The notes: generated by a model not told the origin, from the sequence alone. A stretch of DNA of 64,000 bases from Streptomyces sp. SAT1 (GCF_001654495.1 NZ_CP015849.1:1998501-2062500), one strand, 5' to 3'. Numbered from the stretch's first letter, positions 8,630 through 17,758 are shown. Program-made: numbers and translations.

Positions 8630-10144
8630 TCAGGAGGTCTTGGTCGCGGGGGCCGGGTCCTCGGCCGTGGCGGCGGCGTCGGCGGCCGGGCGGGCGCGGC
8701 GCCTGCCGCGGACGATCAGCGTGCCGAGGGCGGAGACCACGAGGACACCGGCCGCGACCAGGACGAGCGGCAGGACCGGGAAGCCGCCGCCGCCGTCGTG
8801 GCCGGAGGCCGCCACGGGCTCGGCCGCGAGACCGGAGCCCTCGGCCGCCTGCGGAGCGGCGGACGCCTGGGCGGAGGCGGTCGGCGCGGTGCCGAGGTCG
8901 GGCAGCGCGGGCAGGGCGGCGCCCGCGGTGAGGGCGACGGCCACCGAGACCGGGTCCATCGCGGTGCCCGCCGGGTACATCCCGCCGAAGGCGCGGGCGC
9001 CGCGCTCGGTCAGGACGGCGGGCGCCTCGGTGACCCGCGCCAGTCCGTCCCGGGCGGTGAGGCCCTTGGCGGTGAAGGTGACCAGGGGGACGTTCCTGCC
9101 CGTCAGGGCGGTGCCGGTCACATCGGCCGAGAGGGTGCCGCGGCCGTCCTCGACGGTGACGCGCAGGCCGGTGAGGCGCAGGTCCAGGCCGTGTGCGCCG
9201 GTGAAGCGGACGGTGCCCCGGAAGGCGGCGCGCAGCGTGCCGTCCTCGAAGGTGCCGGCGCCCGAGGGGAAGCGGAAGAGGGCGCCGCCGTCCTGGGCGC
9301 CGTCGGACAGCGTCCACCTGCCGCGCGCGATGTCCCCGGTGACGTACTCGCGGAAGGTGCGGCGTACGCCCCAGTCGACGGCGCCGGTCACGATCGCGCC
9401 GCCGGAGGCGGCCTTGCGTGCGGGGGCGGTGGCGGACGGGGCGGCCGGCGTGGACGGGGACGGGCTGGACGGGGCCCCGGCGGGGGCGCGGTCCTCGGGG
9501 CGTACGTCCGCCGAGAGGCTGACCGGGTCCAGCGGGGTCCCGGCCGTGTAGTACCCGGCGAAGGACTTGGCGCCCTGTGCGGTGAGGGTGGCGGGCAGGT
9601 TGTTCAGGGCGACCGAGGTGCCGGCGCCGCGCATGTCGATCCCGGCCAGGGAGAGGGAGGCGAAGGGCACCTGCGAGGACGTCGTGACCGCCCCGGTGCC
9701 CTTCGCCTTGCTGACGACGTCCACGTAGAGGGTTCCGGAGGAGCCCGCGACGCGCACGGTGGGACGGCTGAGCGTGAGGTCCAACTGGTAGCCGCCGCCC
9801 GCCTGCCGGTGGCCGGTGAAGCGCACTCCGCCCGAGAAGGCGGCCCGGAAGGCGCCGGTCGAGCCGTCGTAGGAGCCGGTCGCCGAGTGGAAGCGGAAGG
9901 TGCTGGCGCCGACCGTGGCCGCGCCCTGGGTCAGGGAGTAACTCCCCTTCGCTATGGGCCCGGTGACATAGCTCTGGAAGGAGGACTTGATGCCCCAGTC
10001 GAGCCGGCCGCCCTGCACGGCGCGGTCCGCCGCCTGGGCGGCGGGGGCCTGGAGCAGGGCGGTCAGCAGGGCCGCGGCGAGCACGGCGAGGGCGGTGCTC
10101 GCCGCGCTGAGAACGGTGCGCGGGGAGCGCGCGGGCATGGGCAT
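8630..10144 (-). CDS. HtaA-type heme-binding membrane protein
   Basis: The protein has 504 residues. The ATG at 10142-10144 is preferred over an upstream GTG because GGAGG lies eight bases before it. A signal peptide ends at QAPAAQAADR. Two HtaA domains follow, starting at WGIKSSFQSYVTG (about residue 50) and WGVRRTFREYVTG (about residue 245), each with the conserved Tyr region for heme. The C-terminus has a Gly-rich hinge, one membrane helix (VLPLVLVAAGVLVVSALGTL) and a basic tail, but no sortase motif. So this copy is membrane-held, while its neighbour is wall-anchored, as expected for a relay. An iron box sits 36 bases upstream, shared with hmuT. Confidence 0.9.
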   Translation of the reverse strand: MPMPARSPRTVLSAASTALAVLAAALLTALLQAPAAQAADRAVQGGRLDWGIKSSFQSYVTGPIAKGSYSLTQGAATVGASTFRFHSATGSYDGSTGAFRAAFSGGVRFTGHRQAGGGYQLDLTLSRPTVRVAGSSGTLYVDVVSKAKGTGAVTTSSQVPFASLSLAGIDMRGAGTSVALNNLPATLTAQGAKSFAGYYTAGTPLDPVSLSADVRPEDRAPAGAPSSPSPSTPAAPSATAPARKAASGGAIVTGAVDWGVRRTFREYVTGDIARGRWTLSDGAQDGGALFRFPSGAGTFEDGTLRAAFRGTVRFTGAHGLDLRLTGLRVTVEDGRGTLSADVTGTALTGRNVPLVTFTAKGLTARDGLARVTEAPAVLTERGARAFGGMYPAGTAMDPVSVAVALTAGAALPALPDLGTAPTASAQASAAPQAAEGSGLAAEPVAASGHDGGGGFPVLPLVLVAAGVLVVSALGTLIVRGRRRARPAADAAATAEDPAPATKTS

Positions 10145-10179
10145 GGAAATGTCCTCCGGATCCACAGCCGGTAGCGAAC

Positions 10180-10198
10180 AAAGGTAAGGCTAACCTAA
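10180..10198. promoter_or_regulatory. Iron box in the divergent htaA-type/hmuT promoter
   Basis: AAAGGTAAGGCTAACCTAA is a near-perfect copy of the iron-box palindrome. It lies between the minus-strand HtaA gene (start 10144) and the plus-strand hmuT (start 10251), so one repressor site could control both directions. Confidence 0.88.
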
Positions 10199-10250
10199 GC
10201 TCAACGTGCCGGAGATCGGCACTCCCCGAGAGGAACGGACGGACCGCACC

Positions 10251-11279
10251 GTGCGACGCTTGCGCACACACCTGGCGGGAGCACTGCTGTCGGTGCTCGC
10301 GCTCACCCTGACCGCCACCGGCTGCGCCGGCACGGCGGGCGCCTCCGGCACCGGCGGCACCGGCGGCGCCACCGGCCCGGCCGGCGCCGTCGACGACCGG
10401 GTCGAACCGCTGACCGGCGTCGCCGCGCCCCGGCTGCCCGTCACCGTCGACTCCGCCGACGGACGGAAGGTGACGGTGACCGGGGCCCGGCGGATCGTGC
10501 CGCTGTCCGGCAGCCTCAGCGAGATCGTGTTCACGCTGGGGCTCGGCGGGCGGGTCGTGGCCCGCGACATCACCGCCACCTTCGCGCAGGCCCGGAAGCT
10601 GCCGGTGGTGACCCGCAATCACGACGTGTCCGCCGAGAGCGTCCTCTCGCTCCACCCCGACCTGGTGGTGGCCGAGGAGACGTCGGGCCCGGCCGAGGCC
10701 ATGGACCAGATCCGCGCCGCGGGCGTCCCGGTGCTCGTGGTGAAGCCCGCCGCCGGGCTCGCGGACGTGGGGCCGCGCATCCACGCGGTCGCCGCCGCGC
10801 TCGGCGTCCCGGACGCGGGCGAGCGCCTGACCCGGCGGGCGCAGGACCGGATCGAGGCGGTGCGCGGGTCGATCCCCGCGCACGCCGACCGGCCGCGCGT
10901 CGCGTTCCTCTATCTGCGCGGCTCGGCCGCCGTCTACCTCATCGGCGGTGCGAAGTCGGGCGCGACCTCGCTGATCGAGGCGGCCGGGGGGATCGACGCG
11001 GGCGCCGCCTCGGGCCTGGACAAGGACTTCACCGCCATCACCACCGAGGCGCTGGCGAAGGCCGCGCCGGACGCGATCCTCGTCATGAGCAAGGGACTCG
11101 CGTCCGTGGGCGGCGTCGACGGCCTGGTGAGGATCCCGGGCGTGGCCCAGACCCCGGCCGGGATGAAGCGGCGCGTCGTGTCCGTGGAGGACGGTGTGCT
11201 GCTCAACTACGGCCCGCGCACCGACCAGGTGCTGCGCTCGATCGTCGGCCAGCTCTACGGCGACGGGGAGAGGCGATGA
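10251..11279 (+). CDS. hmuT: Heme ABC transporter substrate-binding lipoprotein
   Basis: The 342-residue lipoprotein captures heme outside the membrane for HmuUV. The signal peptide starts with basic RRLRTH and ends in the lipobox LTATGC. The mature protein has the two-lobed BtuF/HmuT layout: RRIVPLSGSLSEIVFTLGL at the start of the N-lobe, HPDLVVAEE, a long connecting helix and the C-lobe with LTRRAQDRIEAV. GTG 10251 is preferred to GTG 10206, because the latter would start eight bases after the iron box and leave no room for a promoter. The stop overlaps the permease start (ATGA). The ligand is inferred from the HtaA and heme oxygenase neighbours; a siderophore is possible but less likely. 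Confidence 0.9.
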   Translation: MRRLRTHLAGALLSVLALTLTATGCAGTAGASGTGGTGGATGPAGAVDDRVEPLTGVAAPRLPVTVDSADGRKVTVTGARRIVPLSGSLSEIVFTLGLGGRVVARDITATFAQARKLPVVTRNHDVSAESVLSLHPDLVVAEETSGPAEAMDQIRAAGVPVLVVKPAAGLADVGPRIHAVAAALGVPDAGERLTRRAQDRIEAVRGSIPAHADRPRVAFLYLRGSAAVYLIGGAKSGATSLIEAAGGIDAGAASGLDKDFTAITTEALAKAAPDAILVMSKGLASVGGVDGLVRIPGVAQTPAGMKRRVVSVEDGVLLNYGPRTDQVLRSIVGQLYGDGERR

Positions 11280-12397
11280 GCGCGCCCGCCCTCGACGGCA
11301 CGGCCGAGGAGCACGGGAAGTCACCATCGCCCTCTGAGAAAAGGGACTTGGCGGAACCCGGTGCCGGGCGGCGGGGCAGGCCCTGGCTCCTGACGGCCGG
11401 TCTGCTGGCCGCGCTGCTCGTGCTGGTGCCGGTCGCCGCCGGTCTCGGCGCGTACCCCATCCCGCTCGGCGACGTGCTGTCCTCCGTGCTGCACCGGGCC
11501 GGGCTCGGCGGCTCCGGGCTCGACCGGGTGGCCGAGTCGGTGCTGTGGAACGTGCGGTTCCCGCGCATCGTGCTGGCCCTGCTGGTCGGTGCCTCGCTGG
11601 GCTGCGCGGGCGCCCTGATGCAGGGCGTGTTCGGCAATCCGCTGGCCGAACCGGGCGTCATCGGCGTCTCCTCGGGCGCCGCGGTCGGCGCGGTGGCCTC
11701 GATCGCCCTGGGGATCGGCTTCCTCGGCACCTGGACGGTGCCGGTGTTCGCGTTCGCCGGGGGCCTGGGCACGGCCTCGCTGGTGTACGTGATGGCGCGC
11801 TCGGGCGGCCGTACGGAAGTGGTGACGCTGATCCTCACCGGGATCGCGGTGAACGCCTTCGCGGGCGCGCTGATCGGCCTCTTCCTGTTCTTCGCGGACA
11901 GCGCCGCGGTCAGCCAGATCACCTTCTGGCAGCTCGGCTCGCTCGCCCAGGCCACCTGGCCCAAGGTGCTGGCCGTACTGCCGTGCGCAGCGCTCGGGCT
12001 CGGCCTCGCGCCGCTGTACTCGCGCCGGCTGGACCTGCTGGCGCTCGGCGAACGCCCGGCCCGGCACCTGGGTGTGGACGTGGAGCGGCTGCGGATCGTG
12101 CTGGTGCTGGTGATCGCCCTGCTGACCGCCGCGGCGGTCAGCGTCTCCGGGATCATCGGCTTCGTCGGCCTGGTGGTGCCGCATCTGCTGCGGATGGCCG
12201 CGGGGCCGGGGCACCGGTTCCTGGTGCCGGGCAGCGCCCTGCTGGGCGCGCTGGTCCTGCTCGCCGCCGACCTCGCGGCGCGCACCGTGGCCGCACCCGC
12301 CGAACTCCCGCTCGGCGTACTCACCGCACTGCTCGGCAGCCCGTTCTTCTTCTGGCTGCTGCGCCGCACCCGACGCAGGCAAGGAGGCTGGGCGTGA
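11276..12397 (+). CDS. hmuU: Heme ABC transporter permease (FecCD family)
   Basis: The 373-residue polytopic inner-membrane protein has about ten helices. Family hallmarks are WNVRFPRIVLALLVGASLG near residue 90, GVFGNPLAEPGVIGVSSGA, the periplasmic region ending FWQLGSLAQATW, and the ATPase-contacting loop ISGIIGFVGLVVPHLLRM in the form VSGIIGFVGLVVPHLLR near residue 290. Residues 1-35 are a polar cytoplasmic leader. It overlaps hmuT by four bases and hmuV by four (GTGA), so translation is coupled. Confidence 0.93.
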   Translation: MSAPALDGTAEEHGKSPSPSEKRDLAEPGAGRRGRPWLLTAGLLAALLVLVPVAAGLGAYPIPLGDVLSSVLHRAGLGGSGLDRVAESVLWNVRFPRIVLALLVGASLGCAGALMQGVFGNPLAEPGVIGVSSGAAVGAVASIALGIGFLGTWTVPVFAFAGGLGTASLVYVMARSGGRTEVVTLILTGIAVNAFAGALIGLFLFFADSAAVSQITFWQLGSLAQATWPKVLAVLPCAALGLGLAPLYSRRLDLLALGERPARHLGVDVERLRIVLVLVIALLTAAAVSVSGIIGFVGLVVPHLLRMAAGPGHRFLVPGSALLGALVLLAADLAARTVAAPAELPLGVLTALLGSPFFFWLLRRTRRRQGGWA

Positions 12398-13233
12398 AGG
12401 CGGTCCGAGGATCCGTGAAGCGGCTGCGCGGGCGGCCCCGGCCGCCGGAGCGGCCGCGCGCCGGGCAGGTGCTCGCCGAGGCGGAGGGGCTGCGGGTGCG
12501 CCTGGGCGCCCGGGAGGTGCTGCGCGGGGTGGACGTGCGCGTACGGGCCGGTGAGGTGCTGGCCCTGGTCGGGCCCAACGGGGCGGGCAAGTCGACCCTG
12601 TTGGGCGCGCTCGCCGCCGATCTCCCGGCCGCCGCCGGTGTCGTACGGGTGCACGGGCGTCCGGTACGGGAGTGGTCGGCGCCCGAACTCGCGCTGCGCC
12701 GGGCCGTGCTGCCCCAGTCGGCGGAGCTGTCCTTCCCGTTCCCGGTGGCGGAGGTGGTGCGCATGGGCCGCGCGCCGCACCCCGCCTCCCCGGCCGAGGA
12801 CGAGGCGGCCGTGGCCGCGGCGATGGCCGCCACCGAGGTGAGCGCGTTCGCCGGGCGGCCCTTCCCGGCGCTCAGCGGGGGCGAGCGGGCGCGGGTCGCG
12901 TTCGCCCGGGTGCTGGCCCAGCACGCCCCGCTGCTGCTGCTCGACGAGCCGACCGCCGCGCTGGACCTGCGCCACCAGGAACTGGTGCTGCGGCTGTGCC
13001 GGGAGCGGGCCGCCGCCGGGGACGCGGTGGTCGTGGTCCTGCACGACCTGGGGCTCGCCGCCGCCTACGCGCACCGGGTCGCGGTGCTGGCCGCCGGGCG
13101 GGTCGCCGCCGACGGGCCGCCCGGCGAGATCTTCACCGGGGAACTGCTCTCCCGGGTCTACGACCAGCCCGTCGAGGTGCTGCCGCACCCGCGCACGGGC
13201 GCGGTCCTGGTGACCCCGAGACGGCACCTTTGA
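12394..13233 (+). CDS. hmuV: Heme ABC transporter ATP-binding protein
   Basis: The 279-residue ATPase starts at a GTG overlapping the hmuU stop. Motifs are in order: Walker A GPNGAGKST near residue 68, Q-loop LPQSAEL, signature LSGGE (the last residue of the usual LSGGQ is changed to E, as is common in HmuV), Walker B LLLLDEP and the switch His in VVLHDLGLAA. It energises HmuU from the cytosolic face. Near residue 115 the sequence SFPFPVAEVVRMGRAPH is typical of hemin ATPases. A basic N-terminal extension of 25 residues is unusual. Confidence 0.92.
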   Translation: MKAVRGSVKRLRGRPRPPERPRAGQVLAEAEGLRVRLGAREVLRGVDVRVRAGEVLALVGPNGAGKSTLLGALAADLPAAAGVVRVHGRPVREWSAPELALRRAVLPQSAELSFPFPVAEVVRMGRAPHPASPAEDEAAVAAAMAATEVSAFAGRPFPALSGGERARVAFARVLAQHAPLLLLDEPTAALDLRHQELVLRLCRERAAAGDAVVVVLHDLGLAAAYAHRVAVLAAGRVAADGPPGEIFTGELLSRVYDQPVEVLPHPRTGAVLVTPRRHL

Positions 13234-13350
13234 CGCACCTGTGGCCGGTTCTTTGCACCGCCTTTGACAGGCCGCGACCGGCCCGTGTCCTTGTCCCGCG
13301 CGTGAGAGCTGAATCACGGCACGCGCGGGTAACAAGCAGGGAGGTGTCGG

Positions 13351-13369
13351 TTAAGTTAGGCAAGCCTCA
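13351..13369. promoter_or_regulatory. Iron box upstream of efeO
   Basis: TTAAGTTAGGCAAGCCTCA agrees with the iron-box consensus at 15 of 19 positions by eye. It lies 53 bases before the efeO start and is the weakest of the three boxes in this island. It implies iron control of the efeOBU operon. Confidence 0.75.
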
Positions 13370-13422
13370 CCAACAACTGTGAGGGCCGTCACGCCCAGTT
13401 CCAGTCATCCGGGAGTCCCTGC

Positions 13423-14562
13423 ATGAGAGCCGTCCGACGCTCCGTCGTCACCGCCGCCGCCGCCGCGGTCGCCCTGACCGCCGTGACGGCCTGCACCTCC
13501 AAGAGCGACGCCGCGGACGGCGACGCGATCCAGGTGACGGCGGCCGACTCCACGTGCGACACCTCGGCCAAGACCGTACCGGCCGGACAGGTCACCCTCA
13601 AGATAGAGAACAAGGGCTCGCGGGCCACCGAGGTGGAGATCCTCTTCCCCGACGACCGGATCGTCTCCGAGAAGGAGAACATCGGCCCCGGCACCAAGTA
13701 CACGCTGACCGCCGAGGTCAAGGCGGGCTCCTACGAGATCGCCTGCCGGCCGGGCATGAAGGGCCACGGCGTCCGCCAGAAGCTCACCGTCACCGGCAAG
13801 GGCGCCGCCGCGCAGCGCAACCCCGAGCTGGACAAGCCGGTCGCCGAGTACCGCCAGTACGCGCAGGACCAGGCCGACGCCACCGTGCCGCTCGCCGAGG
13901 TCTTCGCCAAGGCGATCAAGGCCGGTGACCTGGAGGCCGCCAAGAAGGCGTACGCGCCCTCCCGCATCGGCTGGGAGCGCACCGAGCCGGTCGCCGAGTC
14001 CTTCGGGGACATCGACCCGAAGACCGACACCCGCGCCGACGGCCTGGAGCAGGGCCAGAAGTGGACCGGCTGGCACCGCCTGGAGAAGGCGCTGTGGCAG
14101 GACAAGAAGATCGGCGCCGAGGAGAAGACCCTCGCCGACCAGCTCGTCACCGACCTGAAGGACTGGCAGCAGCGGGTCGGCAAGGCGGAGATCACCCCCA
14201 CCTCCATGGCCAACGGTGCCAAGGAGCTCCTCGACGAGGTCGCCACCGGCAAGGTCACCGGCGAGGAGGACCGCTACTCGCACACCGACCTGGTCGACTT
14301 CAAGGCCAACGTCGAGGGCGCGCAGAAGGCGTACGAACTCCTCGAGCCGGTCGCGCGGAAGAACGACGCCGCCCTCACCGGCGAACTCGACAAGCAGTTC
14401 GCGGCCCTGGACACCGTCCTGGACAAGTACCGCAAGGACAAGACGTCCTACGACTTCGTCTCCTACGACACGGTCGGCAAGGAGCAGCGCAAGGAGCTGT
14501 CGGACGCGGTGAACGCGCTCGCCGAGCCGCTGTCCAAGCTCGCCGCCGCAGTGGTGAAGTAG
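13423..14562 (+). CDS. efeO: EfeO iron-uptake lipoprotein (cupredoxin plus M75 domain)
   Basis: The 379-residue extracytoplasmic protein delivers iron to EfeU. The signal peptide ends at lipobox VTAC (residue 23). Residues about 35-125 form a cupredoxin-like domain, and the M75 imelysin-type domain follows with the metal-binding motif GWHRLEKALW (an HxxE type) near residue 215. First gene of efeO-efeB-efeU; the order and spacing match other actinobacterial EfeUOB loci. The start ATG is 53 bases after an iron box. Confidence 0.93.
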   Translation: MRAVRRSVVTAAAAAVALTAVTACTSKSDAADGDAIQVTAADSTCDTSAKTVPAGQVTLKIENKGSRATEVEILFPDDRIVSEKENIGPGTKYTLTAEVKAGSYEIACRPGMKGHGVRQKLTVTGKGAAAQRNPELDKPVAEYRQYAQDQADATVPLAEVFAKAIKAGDLEAAKKAYAPSRIGWERTEPVAESFGDIDPKTDTRADGLEQGQKWTGWHRLEKALWQDKKIGAEEKTLADQLVTDLKDWQQRVGKAEITPTSMANGAKELLDEVATGKVTGEEDRYSHTDLVDFKANVEGAQKAYELLEPVARKNDAALTGELDKQFAALDTVLDKYRKDKTSYDFVSYDTVGKEQRKELSDAVNALAEPLSKLAAAVVK

Positions 14563-14573
14563 GGGACGGGACC

Positions 14574-15827
14574 ATGGCCGAGGAGCAGGAACGACGTCCC
14601 GCGCCCTCCCGCCGCGCGCTGATCGGCTGGGGCGGTGCCGGGCTCGCGCTCGGCGCCGTCACGGCGGGCGGCGCGGTGGCCGCGGCCACCGGCGGCGACG
14701 GCGCGACCGACACCGGGGGTGCCGTGGAGTTCCACGGTGTCCACCAGGCGGGCATCGCCACGCCCGTGCAGGACCGGCTGCACTTCGCCGCGTTCGACGT
14801 GAAGACCGACGACCGCGCCGAGTTCGTCCGGCTGCTGAAGGACTGGACGGCCGCCGCGCGCAAGATGACCGCCGGTGCCCCGGTCGGCGACGGCGCCTAC
14901 GGCGGGCTGGCCGAGGCGCCGCCGGACGACACCGGCGAGGCGCTCGGCCTCAAGCCGTCCCGGCTGACGCTCACCATCGGCTTCGGGCCCACGCTGTTCG
15001 ACCGGTTCGGGCTCAAGGACCGGCGTCCGGCGGCCCTGGTCGACCTGCCCCCCTTCCCCGGCGACAACCTGGACCGCTCGCGCACCGGCGGCGACCTGTG
15101 CGTCCAGGCGTGCGCGGACGACCCGCAGGTGGCGGTGCACGCGATCCGCAACCTGGCCCGGATCGGCTTCGGCAAGGTCGCCGTGCGCTGGTCCCAGCTC
15201 GGCTTCGGCAAGACCTCCTCCACCACGCCCGACGCCCAGACCCCGCGCAATCTGCTCGGGTTCAAGGACGGCACCCGCAACATCGCGGGCACCGAGACGG
15301 CGCGGCTGGACGAGCACGTGTGGGCCGGCGCCCAGGACGGCGGGGGCAAGGACGCCTGGATGAGCGGGGGTTCGTACCTCGTCGCCCGGCGCATCCGGAT
15401 GAACATCGAGACCTGGGACCGCACCTCGCTCCAGGAGCAGGAGGACGTCTTCGGCCGGGACAAGGGCGAGGGCGCACCGGTCGGCAAGGCCAAGGAGCGG
15501 GACGAGCCGTTCCTGCCCGCGATGAAGCCGGACGCGCATGTGCGCCTGGCGCACCCCGACTCCAACGGCGGGATCACCATCCTGCGCCGCGGCTACTCCT
15601 TCACCGACGGCACCGACGGCCTGGGCCGCCTGGACGCGGGGCTGTTCTTCCTGGCCTACCAGCGCGACGTGCGCAAGGGCTTCGTCCCGCTCCAGCGCCG
15701 GCTGTCCGCGCACGACGCGCTCAACGAGTACATCCAGCACGTGGGTTCGGCGGTCTTCGCGATCCCGCCCGGCGTCCGCGACGCGAACGACTGGTGGGGG
15801 CGCACCCTGCTGTCCGAGGAGGCGTAG
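14574..15827 (+). CDS. efeB: EfeB deferrochelatase/peroxidase (DyP type, Tat-exported)
   Basis: The 417-residue heme peroxidase is thought to oxidise ferrous iron for EfeU and has been proposed to remove iron from heme. The N-terminus has a twin-arginine signal (SRRALIGWGGAG, then a hydrophobic helix), so it is exported folded with heme. The DyP motif GFKDGTRN (distal Asp) is at about residue 230, the conserved block RIRMNIETWDR follows, and the distal Arg is in ILRRGYSF. The proximal His probably lies in VRLAHPDSN. It starts 11 bases after efeO. Confidence 0.93.
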   Translation: MAEEQERRPAPSRRALIGWGGAGLALGAVTAGGAVAAATGGDGATDTGGAVEFHGVHQAGIATPVQDRLHFAAFDVKTDDRAEFVRLLKDWTAAARKMTAGAPVGDGAYGGLAEAPPDDTGEALGLKPSRLTLTIGFGPTLFDRFGLKDRRPAALVDLPPFPGDNLDRSRTGGDLCVQACADDPQVAVHAIRNLARIGFGKVAVRWSQLGFGKTSSTTPDAQTPRNLLGFKDGTRNIAGTETARLDEHVWAGAQDGGGKDAWMSGGSYLVARRIRMNIETWDRTSLQEQEDVFGRDKGEGAPVGKAKERDEPFLPAMKPDAHVRLAHPDSNGGITILRRGYSFTDGTDGLGRLDAGLFFLAYQRDVRKGFVPLQRRLSAHDALNEYIQHVGSAVFAIPPGVRDANDWWGRTLLSEEA

Positions 15828-15831
15828 GTCC

Positions 15832-16704
15832 GTGTTCTCCAACTATCTGATCGGTCTGCGCGAGGGGCTGGAGGCCAGCCTCGTCGTGTGCATCCTGATC
15901 GCCTACCTGGTCAAGACCGGCCGCCGGGACGCCCTGCGGCCGATCTGGACGGGCATCGCCATCGCCATCGCGCTGGCCCTGGGCTTCGGCTGTGTGCTGG
16001 AGTTCGGCTCGCAGGAGATGACGTTCCAGGCGCAGGAGGCGCTCGGCGGCTCCCTGTCGGTGATCGCGGTCGGCCTGGTCACCTGGATGGTGTTCTGGAT
16101 GCGGCGCACCGCCCGGCACCTGAAGGCGGAACTGCACGGCAAGCTGGACGCGGCGCTGGCGATGGGCACCGGGGCGCTGGTGGCCACCGCGTTCCTCGCG
16201 GTGGGCCGCGAGGGCCTGGAGACCGCGCTGTTCGTGTGGGCGTCCGTGCACGCCGCCTCCGACGGCACCCCGCGCCCGCTGATCGGCGTGGCCCTCGGCA
16301 TCGCCACCGCGGTGCTGCTCGGCTGGCTGTTCTACCGCGGCGCCGTGCGCATCAACCTGGCCAAGTTCTTCACCTGGACCGGCGCCATGCTGGTCGTGGT
16401 CGCGGCCGGGGTGCTCGCCTACGGCTTCCACGACCTCCAGGAGGCCGACTGGCTGCCGGGCCTGACGAACCTCGCCTTCGACATCAGCGGCACCATCGAA
16501 CCGGACAGCTGGTACGGCACGCTGCTCAAGGGCGTGTTCAACTTCCAGCCCGACCCGACCGTCCTCCAGGTCACGGTGTGGCTGCTGTACCTCGTCCCGG
16601 CGCTCACGCTGTTCTTCGCCCCGGTAGGGTTCGCCTCCGGGAAGGGGAAGGTGAAGGTAGCTGATGAGCAGGGTTCGCGGCCCTCGGAGGCTTCGCAGGC
16701 TTGA
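15832..16704 (+). CDS. efeU: EfeU iron permease (FTR1 family)
   Basis: The 290-residue integral membrane protein has about seven helices. Both iron-translocation motifs of the FTR1/EfeU family are present: REGLEASLV near residue 9 and REGLETALFVW near residue 125, in the form R-E-G-L-E. GTG 15832 follows the efeB stop by four bases. It receives iron oxidised by EfeB and handed on by EfeO. The C-terminus is hydrophilic and its last 41 bases overlap the following lipoprotein gene in another frame. Confidence 0.93.
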   Translation: MFSNYLIGLREGLEASLVVCILIAYLVKTGRRDALRPIWTGIAIAIALALGFGCVLEFGSQEMTFQAQEALGGSLSVIAVGLVTWMVFWMRRTARHLKAELHGKLDAALAMGTGALVATAFLAVGREGLETALFVWASVHAASDGTPRPLIGVALGIATAVLLGWLFYRGAVRINLAKFFTWTGAMLVVVAAGVLAYGFHDLQEADWLPGLTNLAFDISGTIEPDSWYGTLLKGVFNFQPDPTVLQVTVWLLYLVPALTLFFAPVGFASGKGKVKVADEQGSRPSEASQA

Positions 16705-17719
16705 GCGGGCGGCCGTCCTGGCGGCCTCGGTGACCGCGCTGGCGCTGACGGCGAGCGGATGCGTGGTGGTGCACGGCGAGCGCGAACTGCTCCCGGGCGC
16801 CACCCGGGCCGAGGCCGCGACGGCACTGGCGCAGTTCACCGCCGCCTACAACAAGGCCGACCGGGCGTACGACAGTTCACTGGACGCGGACCGGGTCACC
16901 GGCGCGTTCGGCGCGATCGACGCGGCGCGGCTGAAGGCGGGCCGCGTCAACAGCCCCTCGGGCAACGCCGCGCACAGCCCGCTGACGCTGACGGACGCGA
17001 AGTTCACCATCCCCAAGAAGGCCGGCTGGCCGCGCTGGTTCCTCGCCGACGCCAAGGGCAACAAGGGCGGCGGCTCGCGCTGGCTGCTGGTGTTCACCCG
17101 GCACTCCCTCACCGGCACCTGGCAGGTGGCGTATCTGACGCTGGTGGCCCCGGACGCGGTGCCGAAGTTCCGGGTGGACGAGGGCGGCTGGGCGGAGGCC
17201 GTGCCCGCCGACTCCCCGGGCCTCGCCGCCGCGCCGAGCGGGCTGAGCCGCGCCTACGCCACGTATCTGAAGGACGGCGGCGACACCTTCGCCCCGGGCA
17301 CGCACACCACGGCCTGGCGCGCGCTGCGCGCCAAGAACTCGGTCCGTCCGGGCCTCGCCACCCAGTACATCGACGAGCCGCTGAGCGGCGGCGACCACGC
17401 CCCGCTGGCGCTGCGCACCGCGGACGGCGGCGCGCTGGTGTTCTTCGCCACCCGCCACTTCCAGAAGCAGACGGCCGCCGCGGGCGCCTCGGTGCCCACC
17501 CCGAACAAGGACGTCCGCGCCCTCACCAAGGGCGAGATCAAGCAGTCCCTGACCATGGAGTTCGTCTCCGCCGAGGCCGCCCTCGACCCGGCGGCGGGTA
17601 CGGGCTCCGGGTCCGGATCGGGCTCCGGGTCCGGCTCCGGCTCGGGCTCCGGGTCCGGCGGCGGGAAGGTCTCGGTCGTGGGGCGCGTGCAGGGGATGAC
17701 GTCGGCGCAGGGCGGCTGA
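16664..17719 (+). CDS. Putative lipoprotein in the efeOBU operon
   Basis: The 351-residue protein begins with a very basic signal peptide (RRLRRLERA) and lipobox LTASGC, so it should be tethered outside the membrane. The body (residues 40-300) has two similar halves of alpha/beta character, with no metal motif I can identify. The C-terminus has a Ser-Gly dipeptide run of about ten units before a short tail. The start lies inside efeU, 41 bases before its stop, which suggests coupled translation and membership in the iron operon. No family function is known to me; an accessory envelope role in iron uptake is inference from position only. Confidence 0.72.
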   Translation: MSRVRGPRRLRRLERAAVLAASVTALALTASGCVVVHGERELLPGATRAEAATALAQFTAAYNKADRAYDSSLDADRVTGAFGAIDAARLKAGRVNSPSGNAAHSPLTLTDAKFTIPKKAGWPRWFLADAKGNKGGGSRWLLVFTRHSLTGTWQVAYLTLVAPDAVPKFRVDEGGWAEAVPADSPGLAAAPSGLSRAYATYLKDGGDTFAPGTHTTAWRALRAKNSVRPGLATQYIDEPLSGGDHAPLALRTADGGALVFFATRHFQKQTAAAGASVPTPNKDVRALTKGEIKQSLTMEFVSAEAALDPAAGTGSGSGSGSGSGSGSGSGSGGGKVSVVGRVQGMTSAQGG

Positions 17720-17758
17720 GGCGGGGCAGCCGACGCCGGGGGCCGGGGGCCGGCTGCC

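Noticed and set aside
10206-10250. GTG 10206 as hmuT start
   Set aside because: It would place the start codon eight bases after the iron box with no room for a promoter or ribosome site; the signal peptide begins at 10251.
6891-11327. A single 1,478-codon minus-strand frame covering htaA through hmuT
   Set aside because: It joins the real LAXTG HtaA gene to a frame antisense to hmuT and out of frame with the second HtaA gene; the signal peptide and ribosome site at 8507 mark the true start.
13240-13300. Terminator after hmuV (TGGCCGGT / ACCGGCC)
   Set aside because: The arms are only seven bases with a loop of about 30 bases; too weak to call.
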